64,000 bases of DNA, from NCBI GenBank assembly GCA_916610825.1, contig OU744454.1:8868922-8932921 (forward strand). Direction: 5' to 3'. This document shows positions 27,087 through 39,522 of this stretch, piece by piece. The notes below the pieces were generated by a model that saw only the letters and a list, made by a program, of their open reading frames with translations, had not been told where the DNA came from and ran no database searches. The position numbers and the translations under genes are program-made. The stretch comes from Haliclystus octoradiatus (taxonomy: Eukaryota; Cnidaria; Staurozoa; Stauromedusae; Haliclystidae). Within the stretch, counting starts at the first letter, position 1; the number at the start of each line of letters is the position of its first letter.

Positions 27087-30000
27087 CTAATTCTCAAAGA
27101 ACTCTAAAACGACCAAAAATTGACCAAAAACGGACCAAAAACAATACCTAATTCTCTTGGGAAATAAAAATTACAGAAAACAATGCCCAGTTCCCTTGTA
27201 AATTAAAAATTATAAAAAACAATGCCAAAATCCCTTAAGAATTGAAAATTTCAAAAGATAATACTTAATTCCCTTGGGAATTAAAAATTACAAAAAACAA
27301 TGCCTTATTCTCAAAGAATTTTAAAACGACCAAAGATGGACCAAAAACGGATCAAAAACAAAACGTAATTCCCTTGCCAAATAAAAATTACAAACAACAA
27401 TGCCCAGTTCCCTTGTAAATTAAAAAATATGAAACACAATGCCAAAACTTCTTAAGAATTGAAAATTGCAAAAAACAATGCCTTTTTTCCAAAAGAATTG
27501 ATAAAAACCAAAAACAATGCCTATATCTCGAAGAACTTTGAAACGACCAAAAAAGGACCTAAAACGGACCAAAAGCAATACCTTATTCTCTTGGGAACTA
27601 AAAATTACAAAAAACAATGCCCAGTTCCCTTGCTAATTGAAAATTATAAAAAACAATGCTAAATTCTCTTGGGAAATGAAAATTTCAAAAAACAATGCCT
27701 TTTTCTTAAGGGTATTCAAAAAAAACCAAAATATTGCCTAATTCTCAAGGAATTTGATAACGACCAAAAACGGACCAAAAACAATACCTACTTCCTTTGG
27801 GAACCAAAAATGACCACAAAAATGCCCATTGCTCTTGAGAAATGAAAATTACAAGAAACAGATCCCAATTCACTTGGGAATTGAAAATTACCAAAAACAA
27901 TGCCTAATTCTCAAGTCATTTTAAAACGACCAAAAATGGACCAAAAACAAACCTAAAACAATACCTAATTCCCTTGAGAAATTAAAATTACAAAAAACAA
28001 TGCCCAGTTCCCTTGTAAATTGAAAATTATAAAAAACAATGCCAAAATCCCTCAAGAATTGAAAATTTCAAAAAACAATACTTAATTCCCTTGGGAATTA
28101 AAAATTACAAAAAACAATGCCTAATTCTCAAGGAGTTTCAAAACGACCAAAAATGGACAAAAAACGGACCAAAAACAATACCTAATTCCCTTGGGAAATA
28201 AAAATTACAAAAAACAATGCCCAGTTCCGTTGTAAATTAAAAATTATAAAAAACAATGCTAAAATCTCTTGAGAAATGAAAATTTCAAAAAACAATATTT
28301 TTTTTCCAAGGGAATTGATAAAGACCAAAAACAATCCCTAATTCTCAAGGAATTTTAAAACGACCAAAAATGGACAAAAAAAGGACCAAAAAAATACCTA
28401 ATTCCCTTGAGAAATTAAAATTACAAAAAACAATGCCCAGTTCCCTTGTAAATTGAAAATTATAAAAAACAATGCCAAAATCCCTCAAGAATTGAAAATT
28501 TCAAAAAACAATACTTAATTCCCTTGGGAATTAAAAATTACAAAAAACAATGCCTAATTCTCGAGGAGTTTTAAAACGACCAAAAATGGACCAAAAACGG
28601 ACCAAAAACAATACCTAATTCCCCTGGGAAATAAAAATTACAAAAAACAATGCCCAGTTCCCTTGTAAATTAAAAATTATAAAAACAATGCCAAAATCTC
28701 TTGAGAAATGAAAATTTCAAAAAACAATCCTTTTTTTCCAAGGGAATTGATAAAGACCAAAAACAATGCCTAATTCTCAAGGAATTTGAAAACGACCAAA
28801 AATGGACAAAAAACGGACCAAAAAAATACCTAATTCCCTTGAGAAATTAAAATTACAAAAAACAATGCCCAGTTCCCTTGGGAATTGAAAATTACAAAAA
28901 ACAATGCCTAAGTCTCGAAGAATTTTAAAACGACCAAAAATGGACCAAAAACGGACCAAAACAATACCTAATTCTCTTGGGGATAAAAAATTACAAAAAA
29001 CAATGCTCAGTTCCCTTGAGATATGAAAATTATAAAAAACAATGCCCAGTTCCCTTGTAAATCAAAACTTATAAAAAACAATGCAAAAATCTCTTGAGAA
29101 TTGAAAACTTCAAAAAACAATCTTTTTTTTCCAAGGGAGTTGATAAAGACCAAAAACAATGCCTAATTCTCAAAGAACTCTAAAACGACCAAAAATTGAC
29201 CAAAAACGGACCAAAAACAATACCTAATTCTCTTGGGAAATAAAAATTACAGAAAACAATGCCCAGTTCCCTTGTAAATTAAAAATTATAAAAAACAATG
29301 CCAAAATCCCTTAAGAATTGAAAATTTCAAAAGATAATACTTAATTCCCTTGGGAATTAAAAATTACAAAAAACAATGCCTTATTCTCAAAGAATTTTAA
29401 AACGACCAAAGATGGACCAAAAACGGATCAAAAACAAAACGTAATTCCCTTGCCAAATAAAAATTACAAACAACAATGCCCAGTTCCCTTGTAAATTAAA
29501 AAATATGAAACACAATGCCAAAACTTCTTAAGAATTGAAAATTGCAAAAAACAATGCCTTTTTTCCAAAAGAATTGATAAAAACCAAAAACAATGCCTAT
29601 ATCTCGAAGAACTTTGAAACGACCAAAAAAGGACCTAAAACGGACCAAAAGCAATACCTTATTCTCTTGGGAACTAAAAATTACAAAAAACAATGCCCAG
29701 TTCCCTTGCTAATTGAAAATTATAAAAAACAATGCTAAATTCTCTTGGGAAATGAAAATTTCAAAAAACAATGCCTTTTTCTTAAGGGTATTCAAAAAAA
29801 ACCAAAATATTGCCTAATTCTCAAGGAATTTGATAACGACCAAAAACGGACCAAAAACAATACCTACTTCCTTTGGGAACCAAAAATGACCACAAAAATG
29901 CCCATTGCTCTTGAGAAATGAAAATTACAAGAAACAGATCCCAATTCACATGGGAATTGAAAATTATAAAAAACAATGCAAAATTCCCAAGAGAATTGAA

Positions 30001-30329
30001 AAAGACCAAAAACAATGCCTAATTCTCAAGTCATTTTAAAACGACCAAAAATGGACCAAGAACAAACCTAAAACAATACCTAATTCCCTTGAGAAATTAA
30101 AATTACAAAAAACAATGCCCAGTTCCCTTGTAAATTGAAAATTATAAAAAACAATGCCAAAATCCCTCAAGAATTGAACATTTCAAAAAACAATACTTAA
30201 TTCCCTTGGGAATTAAAAATTACAAAAAACAATGCCTAATTCTCAAGGAGTTTCAAAACGACCAAAAATGGACAAAAAACGGACCAAAAACAATACCTAA
30301 TTCCCTTGTAAATTAAAAATTATAAAAAA

Positions 30330-30407
30330 CAATGCTAAAATCTCTTGAGAAATGAAAATTTCAAAAAACAATGCTAAAATCTCTTGAGAAATGAAAATTT
30401 CAAAAAA
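30330..30407 (+). repeat. Exact duplication of one 39-bp subunit
   Basis: A c-type subunit starting CAATGCTAAAATCTCTTGAG at 30330 is repeated immediately at 30369 without change. This is the clearest place where exactly one 39-bp unit has been copied, and it confirms 39 bp as a natural exchange unit. The neighbouring 2.08-kb copies have a single subunit at the matching position. Confidence 0.9.
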
Positions 30408-33099
30408 CAATATTTTTTTTCCAAGGGAATTGATAAAGACCAAAAACAATCCCTAATTCTCAAGGAATTTTAAAACGACCAAAAATGGACAAAAAAAGGA
30501 CCAAAAAAATACCTAATTCCCTTGAAAAATTAAAATTACAAAAAACAATGCCCAGTTCCCTTGTAAATTGAAAATTATAAAAAACAATGCCAAAATCCCT
30601 CAAGAATTGAAAATTTCAAAAAACAATACTTAATTCCCTTGGGAATTAAAAATTACAAAAAACAATGCCTAATTTTCGAGGAGTTTTAAAACGACCAAAA
30701 ATGGACCAAAAACAATACCTAATTCCCTTGGGAAATAAAAATTACAAAAAACAATGCCCAGTTCCTTTGGGAATTGAAAATTACAAAAAACAATGCCTAA
30801 GTCTCGAAGAATTTTAAAACGACCAAAAATGGACCAAAAACGGACCAAAACAATACCTAATTCTCTTGGGGATAAAAAATTACAAAAAACAATGCTCAGT
30901 TCCCTTGAGATATGAAAATTATAAAAAACAATGCCCAGTTCCCTTGTAAATCAAAACTTATAAAAAACAATGCAAAAATCTCTTGAGAATTGAAAACTTC
31001 AAAAAACAATCTTTTTTTTCCAAGGGAGTTGATAAAGACCAAAAACAATGCCTAATTCTCAAAGAACTCTAAAACGACCAAAAATTGACCAAAAACGGAC
31101 CAAAAACAATACCTAATTCTCTTGGGAAATAAAAATTACAGAAAACAATGCCCAGTTCCCTTGTAAATTAAAAATTATAAAAAACAATGCCAAAATCCCT
31201 TAAGAATTGAAAATTTCAAAAGATAATACTTAATTCCCTTGGGAATTAAAAATTACAAAAAACAATGCCTTATTCTCAAAGAATTTTAAAACGACCAAAG
31301 ATGGACCAAAAACGGACCAAAAACAATACCTAATTCCCTTGGGAAATAAAAATTACAAAAAACAATGCCCAGTTCCCTTGTAAATAAAAAATTATAAAAA
31401 ACAATGCCAAAATCTCTTGAGAAATGAAAATTTCAAAACACAATGCCAATTTTTTCAAAGGTAATTAATTAAGACCAACAACAATTCCTAATTCTCGAAG
31501 AATTTTAAAACGACCAACAACGGATCAACATCGGATCAAAAACAATACTTAATTCCTTTTGGAATCAATCATGACCACAAAATTGCCCATTTCTCTTAGG
31601 AAATGAAAATTACAAAAAACAATTTCAAATTCACTTGGGTCTTGAGATTTACTAAAAACAATGCCCAATTGTCTTTAGAATTGAAAATTAAAATATACAA
31701 TGCCAAATTCTGTTGGGAATTAATAATTACAAAAACAATGCATGATTCACAAGGAATTTAAACACGACCTAAAATTGACAAAAAACGGACCAAAAACAAT
31801 ACCTAATTTTCTCGGGACTCAAAAGTGACCACAAAAATGCCCATTTCTCTTGTGAAATGAAAATTACAAAAAACAATTCACAATTCACTTGGGAATTGAA
31901 AATTACAAAAAACAATGCTTTTTTCTTAAAGGGTATTAAAAAAAACCAAAATAATGCCTAATTCTCAAGGAATTTGAAAACGACCAAAAATGGACCAAAA
32001 ATATTACCTAATTCTTTTGGGGATAAAAAATTACAAAAAACAATGCTCAGTTCCTTTGAGAATTGAAAATTATCAAAAACAACGCCAAATTCCCTTGAGA
32101 ATTGAAAAGTTTCAAAAACAATGCCAAATTCCCCCATGGGAAATTAAAATTTTAAAAAACAATGCCAAATTCACTTTTGAAGTGAAAATTTCAAAAAACA
32201 TTGCCTCTTTCCTAAGAAAATTGAAAAAGACCAAAAACAATACCTTATTCTCTTGGGAACTAAAAATTACAAAAAACAATGCCCAGTTCCCTTGCTATTT
32301 GAAAATTATAAAAAACAATGCTAAATTCTCTTGGGAAATGAAAATGTCAAAAAGCAATGCCTTTTTCTTAAGGGTATTCAAAAAAGCCAAAATAATGCCT
32401 AATTCTCAAGGAATTTCAAAACAAGCAAGAACGGACCAAAAACAATACTTAATTCCCTTGGGAATTAATATATGAAGAAAACAATGCCATTATTTGTCAA
32501 GGAATTTTAAAACGACCAAAAATGGACCAAAAACGAACCAAAAACAAAACCTAATTTCCTTGCCAAATAAAAATTACAAACAACAATGCCCAGTTCCCTT
32601 TTCAATTAAAAATAATAAAAAAACAATGCCAAAATCCCTCAAGAATTGAAAAGTTCAAAAAACAATACTTAATTCCCTTGGGAATTAAAAATTACAAAAA
32701 ACAATGCCTAATTCTCAAGGAGTTTTAAAACGACAAAAAATGGACCAAAAACGGACCAAAAACAATACCTAATTCCCTTGGGAAATAAAAATTACAAAAA
32801 ACAATGCCCAGTTCCCTTGTAAATTAAAAATTATAAAAAACAATGCCAAAATCTCTTGAGAAATGAAAATTTCAAAAAACAATCCTTTTATTCCAAGGGA
32901 ATTGATAAAGACCAACAACAATTCCCAATTCTCGAAGAATTTTAAAACGACCAACAACGGATCAACATCGGATCAAAAACAATACTTAATTCCTTTTTGA
33001 ATTAATAATGACCACAAAAATGCCCATTTCTCTTAGGAGAGGAAAATTACAAAAAACAATCCCAATTCACTTGGGTCTTGAGATTTACTAAAAACAATG

Positions 33100-36000
33100 C
33101 CCAGTTCCCTTGTAAATCAAAACCTATAAAAAACAATGCAAAAATCTCTTGGGAATTGAAAACTTCAAAAAACAATCTTTTTTTTCCAAGGGAGTTTATA
33201 AAGACCAAAAACAATGCCTAATTCTCAAAAAACTCTAAAACGACCAAAAATGGACCAAAAACGGACCAAAAACAATACCTGATTCTCTTGGGAAATAAAA
33301 ATTACAAAAAACAATGCCCAGTTCCCTTGTAAATTAAAAATTATAAAAAACAATGCCAAAATCCCTTGAGAATTGAAAATTTCAAGAGATAATACTTAAG
33401 TCCCTTGGGAATTAAAAATTACAAAAAACAATGCCTAATTCTCAAAGAATTTTGAAACGACCAAAAATGGACCAAAAACGGACCAAAAAAATACCTAATT
33501 CCCTTGAGAAATTAAAATTACAAAAAACAATGCCCAGTTCCCTTGTAAATTAAAAATTATAAAATACAATGCCAAAATCCCTTGAGAATTGAAAATTTCA
33601 AAAAACAATACTTAATTCCCTTGGGAATTAAAAATTACAAAAAACAATGCCTAATTCTTGAAGAATTTTAAAACGACCAACAACGGATCAACATCGGATC
33701 AAAAACAATACTTATTTCCTTTTGGAATCAATCATGACCACAAAAATGCCCATTTCTCTTATGAAATGAAAATTACAAAAAACAATTTCAAATTCACTTG
33801 GGTCTTGAGATTTACTAAAAACAATGCCCAATTATCTTTAGAATTGAAAATTAAAATATACAATGCCAAATTCCGTTGGGAATTAATAATTACAAAAACA
33901 ATGCATGATTCACAAGGAATTTAAAAACGACCTAAAATGGACCAAAAACGAACCAAAAACAATACCTAATTTCCTCGGGACTCAAAAGTGACCACAAAAA
34001 TGCCCATTTCTCTTGTGAAATGAAAAATACAAAAAACAATTCACAATTAACTTCGGAATTGAAAATTACAAAAAACAATGCTTTTTTGTTAAGGGTATTA
34101 AAAAAACCAAAATAATGCCTAATTCTCAAGGAATTTGAAAACGTCCAAAAATGGACCAAAAATATTACCTAATTCTCTTGGGGATAAAAAATTACAAAAA
34201 ACAACGCCAAATTCCCTTGGGAATTGAAAATTTTCAAAAACAATGCCAAATTCCCCCATTGAAATTAAAATTTTAAAAAACAATGCCAAATTCACTTTTG
34301 AAGTGAAAATTTCAAAAAAACATTGCCTCTTTCCTAAGAAAATTGAAAAAGGCCAAAAACAATACCTTATTCTCTTGGGAACTAAAAATTACAAAAAACA
34401 ATCCCCAGTTCCCTTGCTAATTGAAAAATATAAAAAACAATGCTAAATTCTCTTGGGAAATGAAAATTTCAAAAAGCAATGCCTTTTTCTTAAGGGTATT
34501 CAAAAAAAACAAAATAATGCCTAATTCTCAAGGAATTTCAAAACAACCAAGAACGGATCAAAAACAATACTTAATTCTCTAGGGAATTAATAATTAAAGA
34601 AAACAATGCCATTATTTGTCAAGGAATCTCAAAACGACCAAAAATGGACCAAAAACGAACCAAAAACAAAACGTAATTCCCTTGCCAAATAAAAATTACA
34701 AACAACAATGCCCAGTTCCCTTGTAAATTAAAAATTATGAAACACAATGCCAAAACCCCTTAAGAATTGAAAATTGCAAAAAACAATGCCTTTTTTCCAA
34801 AAGAATTGATAAAGACCAAAAACAATGCCTAATTCTCGAAGAACTTTGAAACGACCAAAAAAGGACCAAAAACGGATCAAAAGCAATACCTTATTCTCTT
34901 GGGAACTAAAAATTACAAAAAACAATGCCCAGTTCCCTTGCTAATTGAAAATTATAAAAAACAATGCTAAATTCTCTTGGGAAATGAAAATTTCAAAAAC
35001 AATGATTTTTCTTAAGGGTATTCAAAAAAAACAAAAATATTGCCTAATTCTCAAGGAATTGGAAAACGACCAAAAACGGACCAAAAACAATACCTACTTC
35101 CTTTGGGAACCAAAAATGACCACAAAAATGCCCATTGCTCTTGAGAAATGAAAATTACAAGAAACAGCTCCCAATTCACTTGGGAATTGAAAATTATAAA
35201 AAACAATGCAAAATTCCCAAGAGAATTGAAAAAGACCAAAAACAATGCCTAATTCTCAAGTCATTTTAAAATTACCAAAAATGGACCAAAAACAAACCAA
35301 AAACAATACCTAATTCCCTTGGGAAATAAAAATTACAAAAAACAATGCCCAGTTCCCTTGTAAATTAAAACTTATAAAAAACAATGCAAAAATCCCTTGA
35401 GAATTGAAAACTTCAAAAAACAATCCTTTTTTTCCAAGGGAATTGATAAAGACCAAAAACAATGCCTAATCCTCAAGGAATTTTAAAACGACCAAAAATG
35501 GACAAAAAACGGACCAGAAAAATACCTAATTCCCTTGAGAAATTAAAATTACAAAAAACAATGCCCAGTTTCCTTGTAAATTGAAAATTATAAAAAACAA
35601 TGCCAAAATCCCTCAAGAATTGAAAATTTCAAAAAACAATACTTAATTCCCTTGGGAAAATAAAATTACAAAAAACAATGCCCAGTTCCCTTGGGAATTG
35701 AAAATTACAAAAAACAATGCCTAAGTCTCGAAGAATATTAAAACGACCAAAAATGGACCAAAAACGGACCAAAAACAATACCTAATTCTCTTGGGGATAA
35801 AAAATTACAAAAAACAATGCTCAGTTCCCTTGAGAATTGAAAATTATAAAAAACAATGCCCAGTTCCCTTGTAAATCAAAACTTATAAAAAACAATGCAA
35901 AATTCCCAAGAGAATTGAAAAAGACCAAAAACAATGCCTAATTCTCAAGTCATTTTAAAATTACCAAAAATGGACCAAAAACAAACCAAAAACAATACCT

Positions 36001-39000
36001 AATTCCCTTGGGAAATAAAAATTACAAAAAACAATGCCCAGTTCCCTTGTAAATTAAAACTTATAAAAAACAATGCAAAAATCCCTTGAGAATTGAAAAC
36101 TTCAAAAAACAATCCTTTTTTTCCAAGGGAATTGATAAAGACCAAAAACAATGCCTAATCCTCAAGGAATTTTAAAACGACCAAAAATGGACAAAAAACG
36201 GACCAGAAAAATACCTAATTCCCTTGAGAAATTAAAATTACAAAAAACAATGCCCAGTTTCCTTGTAAATTGAAAATTATAAAAAACAATGCCAAAATCC
36301 CTCAAGAATTGAAAATTTCAAAAAACAATACTTAATTCCCTTGGGAAAATAAAATTACAAAAAACAATGCCCAGTTCCCTTGGGAATTGAAAATTACAAA
36401 AAACAATGCCTAAGTCTCGAAGAATTTTAAAACGACCAAAAATGGACCAAAAACGGACCAAAAACAATACCTAATTCTCTTGGGGATAAAAAATTACAAA
36501 AAACAATGCTCAGTTCCCTTGAGAATTGAAAATTATAAAAAACAATGCCCAGTTCCCTTGTAAATCAAAACTTATAAAAAACAATGCAAAAATCTCTTAA
36601 GAATTGAAAACTTCAAAAAACAATCTTTTTTTTCCAAGGGAGTTGATAAAGACCAAAAGCAATGCCTAATTCTCAAAGAACTCTAAAACGACCAAAAATG
36701 GACCAAAAACGGACCAAAAACAATACCTGATTCTCTTGGGAAATAAAAATTACAAAAAACAATGCCCAGTTCCCTTGTAAATTAAAAATTATAAAAAACA
36801 ATGCCAAAATCCCTTGAGAATTGAAAATTTCAAGAGATAATACTTAAGCCCCTTGGGAATTAAAAATTACAAAAAACAATGCCTAATTCTCAAAGAATTT
36901 TAAAACGACCAAAAATGGACCAAAAACGGACCAAAAAAATACCTATTTCCCTTGAGAAATTAAAATTACAAAAAACAATGCCCAGTTCCCTTGTAAATTA
37001 AAAATTATAAAATACAATGCCAAAATCCCTTGAGAATTGAAAATTTCAAAAAACAATACTTAATTCCCTTGGGAATTAAAAATTACAAAAAACAATGCCT
37101 AATTCTTGAAGAATTTTAAAACGACCAACAACGGATCAACATCGGATCAAAAACAATACTTATTTCCTTTTGGAATCAATCATGACCACAAAAATGCCCA
37201 TTTCTCTTAGGAAATGAAAATTACAAAAAACAATTTCAAATTCACTTGGGTCTTGAGATTTACTAAAAACAATGCCCAATTATCTTTAGAATTGAAAATT
37301 AAAATATACAATGCCAAATTCCGTTGGGAATTAATAATTACAAAAACAATGCATGATTCACAAGGAATTTAAAAACGACCTAAAATGGACCAAAAACGAA
37401 CCAAAAACAATACCTAATTTCCTCGGGACTCAAAAGTGACCACAAAAATGCCCATTTCTCTTGTGAAATGAAAATTACAAAAAACAATTCACAATTCACT
37501 TCGGAATTGAAAATTACAAAAAACAATGCTTTTTTGTTAAGGGTATTAAAAAAACCAAAATAATGCCTAATTCTCAAGGAATTTGAAAACGTCCAAAAAT
37601 GGACCAAAAATATTACCTAATTCTCTTGGGGATAAAAAATTACAAAAAACAACGCCAAATTCCCTTGGGAATTGAAAATTTTCAAAAACAATGCCAAATT
37701 CCCCCATTGAAATTAAAATTTTAAAAAACAATGCCAAATTCACTTTTGAAGTGAAAATTTCAAAAAACATTGCCTCTTTCCTAAGAAAATTGAAAAAGGC
37801 CAAAAACAATACCTTATTCTCTTGGGAACTAAAAATTACAAAAAACAATCCCCAGTTCCCTTGCTAATTGAAAAATATAAAAAACAATGCTAAATTCTCT
37901 TGGGAAATGAAAATTTCAAAAAGCAATGCCTTTTTCTTAAGGGTATTCAAAAAAAACAAAATAATGCCTAATTCTCAAGGAATTTCAAAACAACCAAGAA
38001 CGGATCAAAAACAATACTTAATTCTCTTGGGAATTAATAATTAAAGAAAACAATGCCATTATTTGTCAAGGAATCTCAAAACGACCAAAAATGGACCAAA
38101 AACGAACCAAAAACAAAACGTAATTCCCTTGCCAAATAAAAATTACAAACAACAATGCCCAGTTCCCTTGTAAATTAAAAATTATGAAACACAATGCCAA
38201 AACCCCTTAAGAATTGAAAATTGCAAAAAACAATGCCTTTTTTCCAAAAGAATTGATAAAGACCAAAAACAATGCCTAATTCTCGAAGAACTTTGAAACG
38301 ACCAAAAAAGGACCAAAAACGGATCAAAAGCAATACCTTATTCTCTTGGGAACTAAAAATTACAAAAAACAATGCCCAGTTCCCTTGCTAATTGACAATT
38401 ATAAAAAACAATGCTAAATTCTCTTGGGAAATGAAAATTTCAAAAACAATGATTTTTCTTAAGGGTATTCAAAAAGAACAAAAATATTGCCTAATTCTCA
38501 AGGAATTTGAAAACGACCAAAAACGGACCAAAAACAATACCTACTTCCTTTGGGAACCAAAAATGACCACAAAAATGCCCATTGCTCTTGAGAAATGAAA
38601 ATTACAAGAAACAGATCCCAATTCACTTGGGAATTGAAAATTATAAAAAACAATGCAAAATTCCCAAGAGAATTGAAAAAGACCAAAAACAATGCCTAAT
38701 TCTCAAGTCATTTTAAAATTACCAAAAATGGACTAAAAACAAACCAAAATCAATACCTAATTCCCTTGGGAAATAAAAATTACAAAAAACAATGCCCAGT
38801 TCCCTTGTAAATTAAAACTTATAAAAAACAATGCAAAAATCCCTTGAGAATTGAAAACTTCAAAAAACAATCCTTTTTTTCCAAGGGAATTGATAAAGAC
38901 CAAAAACAATGCCTAATCCTCAAGGAATTTTAAAACGACCAAAAATGGACAAAAAACGGACCAGAAAAATACCTAATTCCCTTGAGAAATTAAAATTACA

Positions 39001-39520
39001 AAAAACAATGCCCAGTTCCCTTGTAAATTGAAAATTATAAAAAACAATGCCAAAATCCCTCAAGAATTGAAAATTTCAAAAAACAATACTTAATTCCCTT
39101 GGGAAAATAAAATTACAAAAAACAATGCCCAGTTCCCTTGGGAATTGAAAATTACAAAAAACAATGCCTAAGTCTCGAAGAATTTTAAAACGACCAAAAA
39201 TGGACCAAAAACGGACCAAAAACAATACCTAATTCTCTTGGGGATAAAAAAATACAAAAAACAATGCTCAGTTCCCTTGAGAATTGAAAATTATAAAAAA
39301 CAATGCCCAGTTCCCTTGTAAATCAAAACTTATAAAAAACAATGCAAAAATCTCTTAAGAATTGAAAACTTCAAAAAACAATCTTTTTTTTCCAAGGGAG
39401 TTGATAAAGACCAAAAGCAATGCCTAATTCTCAAAGAACTCTAAAACGACCAAAAATGGACCAAAAACGGACCAAAAACAATACCTAATTCCCTTGGGAA
39501 ATAAAAATTACAAAAAACAA
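33100..39520 (+). repeat. Higher-order repeat of 3447 bp, two copies
   Basis: Markers at 34728 and 38175, 34945 and 38392, and 35051 and 38498 are all 3447 bp apart; 33932 and 37380 are 3448 apart. Identity is high, with shared rare variants such as ACCTGATTCTC at 33280 and 36727. The first copy also holds a 689-bp tandem duplication, after which the offset drops to 2758 bp. The repeat belongs to the same family as the 3.5-3.8-kb units further left. Confidence 0.8.
35216..36593 (+). repeat. 689-bp tandem duplication inside the first 3447-bp repeat copy
   Basis: The word AGAGAATTGAAAAAGACC occurs at about 35220 and 35909, and the following sequence, including rare variants such as CCTAATCCTCAAGG, is repeated with a 689-bp offset. 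The offset between the two large copies is 3447 bp before the duplication and 2758 bp after it, a difference of exactly 689. The second large copy at about 38.5-39.4 kb has one version only, so the duplication arose after the large one. Confidence 0.85.
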
Positions 39521-39522
39521 TG

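Larger units (their letters stand above)
24890..31330 (+). repeat. Higher-order repeat of about 2.08 kb, three near-identical copies
   Basis: Copies begin at AAAACGTAATTCCCTTGCC words at 24890, 27360 and 29436, giving offsets of 2470 and 2076 bp. Marker segments at 24950, 27420 and 29496 agree and are essentially identical, so the amplification looks recent. The first copy is longer by 394 bp because of an internal duplication. The third is shortened near 30.3 kb and 30.7 kb, then merges into the 3.5-kb family near 31.33 kb. Confidence 0.8.
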
